Shown in pieces: positions 63,613-64,000 of a stretch of 64,000 nt of DNA. Position 1 is the stretch's first letter, and every line of letters starts with the position of its first letter. The stretch spans positions 5,130,641-5,194,640 of the forward strand of contig OX439137.1 in assembly GCA_949318235.1 (NCBI GenBank), given 5' to 3'. This stretch comes from Ecdyonurus torrentis (lineage: Eukaryota > Arthropoda > Insecta > Ephemeroptera > Heptageniidae). A program made the position numbers and the translations under genes. The notes under the pieces were generated by a model. That model made no database searches. It worked only from the letters and a program-made list of their open reading frames with translations, and was not told the origin of the DNA.

Positions 63613-63783
63613 ACAAAATTTTTAATAATTATAATATTACCATATATTTATAAGAGTAAGAATACAATTAGGTAATTTAATATTTTCTAAAGGTTAATGT
63701 TACATATTATTTAATTTTAATCTATCTTATATAGATTCTTTATGTACAAATATTATGTATGACAATACATCAATGCTATAGAA

Positions 63784-63799
63784 TAAGTAAGTAAGTAAA

Positions 63800-63883
<84 letters not shown>

Positions 63884-63884
63884 G

Positions 63885-63925
<41 letters not shown>

Positions 63926-63944
63926 TGCAAGTAAGCAAGTAAGC

Positions 63945-64000
<56 letters not shown>
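63784..64000. repeat. (AAGT)n tetranucleotide tract, runs off the window
   Basis: About 54 AAGT/GTAA units with rare variants (AAGG, AAGC), continuing to the last base. Confidence 0.98.

Noticed and set aside
63727..63938. Leu-Thr-Tyr repeat ORFs
   Set aside because: Produced by the (AAGT)n tract.

Overview
This is an AT-rich, intron-rich animal genomic window (roughly three-quarters A+T by eye) full of microsatellites, short inverted-repeat transposons (MITEs) and a tRNA-derived SINE. There are no bacterial features. Almost every long ORF over a microsatellite is meaningless. The real genes are split into small exons that the ORF view shows only in part. I rebuilt them by hand from GT/AG splice sites and reading phase.

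The window holds a cluster of eight related single-pass membrane receptor genes, named A to H here. A is partial and runs off the left edge; its strand is minus. B (2649-8793) is on the plus strand. C (13709-20308, broken), D (23789-27572), E (31542-37453), F (42597-44240), G (49615-54819) and H (57178-60800) are on the minus strand. Every complete model starts with a signal-peptide exon that ends after the first base of a codon. Every internal exon is phase 1-1, so exons can be skipped, lost or swapped without frameshift. The usual order is signal peptide, cysteine module type I (C..C..CxCxxC..C..W..C), cysteine module type II (CxxC..C..CxC..C..C..W..C), a sushi/CCP-like exon that lacks the first canonical cysteine, a Ser/Thr-rich stalk, one transmembrane helix and a tyrosine-bearing tail. 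B has one cysteine module and a canonical ITIM (VQYDDI). F has almost no ectodomain but a tail with 14 tyrosines in NxxY repeats, including two ITSM-like TxYxx(V/I) sites, so it looks like a signalling adaptor. G and H are a recent tandem segmental duplication. C carries two disabling changes.

The combination of polymorphic-looking sushi/Cys receptors with ITIM-like tails matches what is known of the fester and fester co-receptor (FcoR) allorecognition families of the colonial ascidian Botryllus schlosseri. I therefore suggest a botryllid tunicate and an FcoR/fester-type cluster. This is inference without a database search; another invertebrate innate-receptor cluster is possible.

Layout: 1-2640 sushi exon A, MITEs and a TC/CA/AT microsatellite; 2649-8793 gene B with several MITEs and a SINE in its introns; 8800-13700 MITEs and a non-LTR retrotransposon fragment; 13.7-20.3 kb gene C with a ~775-bp AAGA tract; 20.3-23.8 kb AT-rich spacer; 23.8-27.6 kb gene D with a GATT tract; 27.6-31.5 kb spacer and MITEs; 31.5-37.5 kb gene E; 38.4-39.9 kb a foldback element with 33-bp repeat arms; 42.6-44.6 kb gene F and a degenerate copy of its first exon; 45.5-46.0 kb a large hairpin; 46.3-61.1 kb the G/H duplication; 61-64 kb MITEs, a hAT-like element and GT and AAGT microsatellites.
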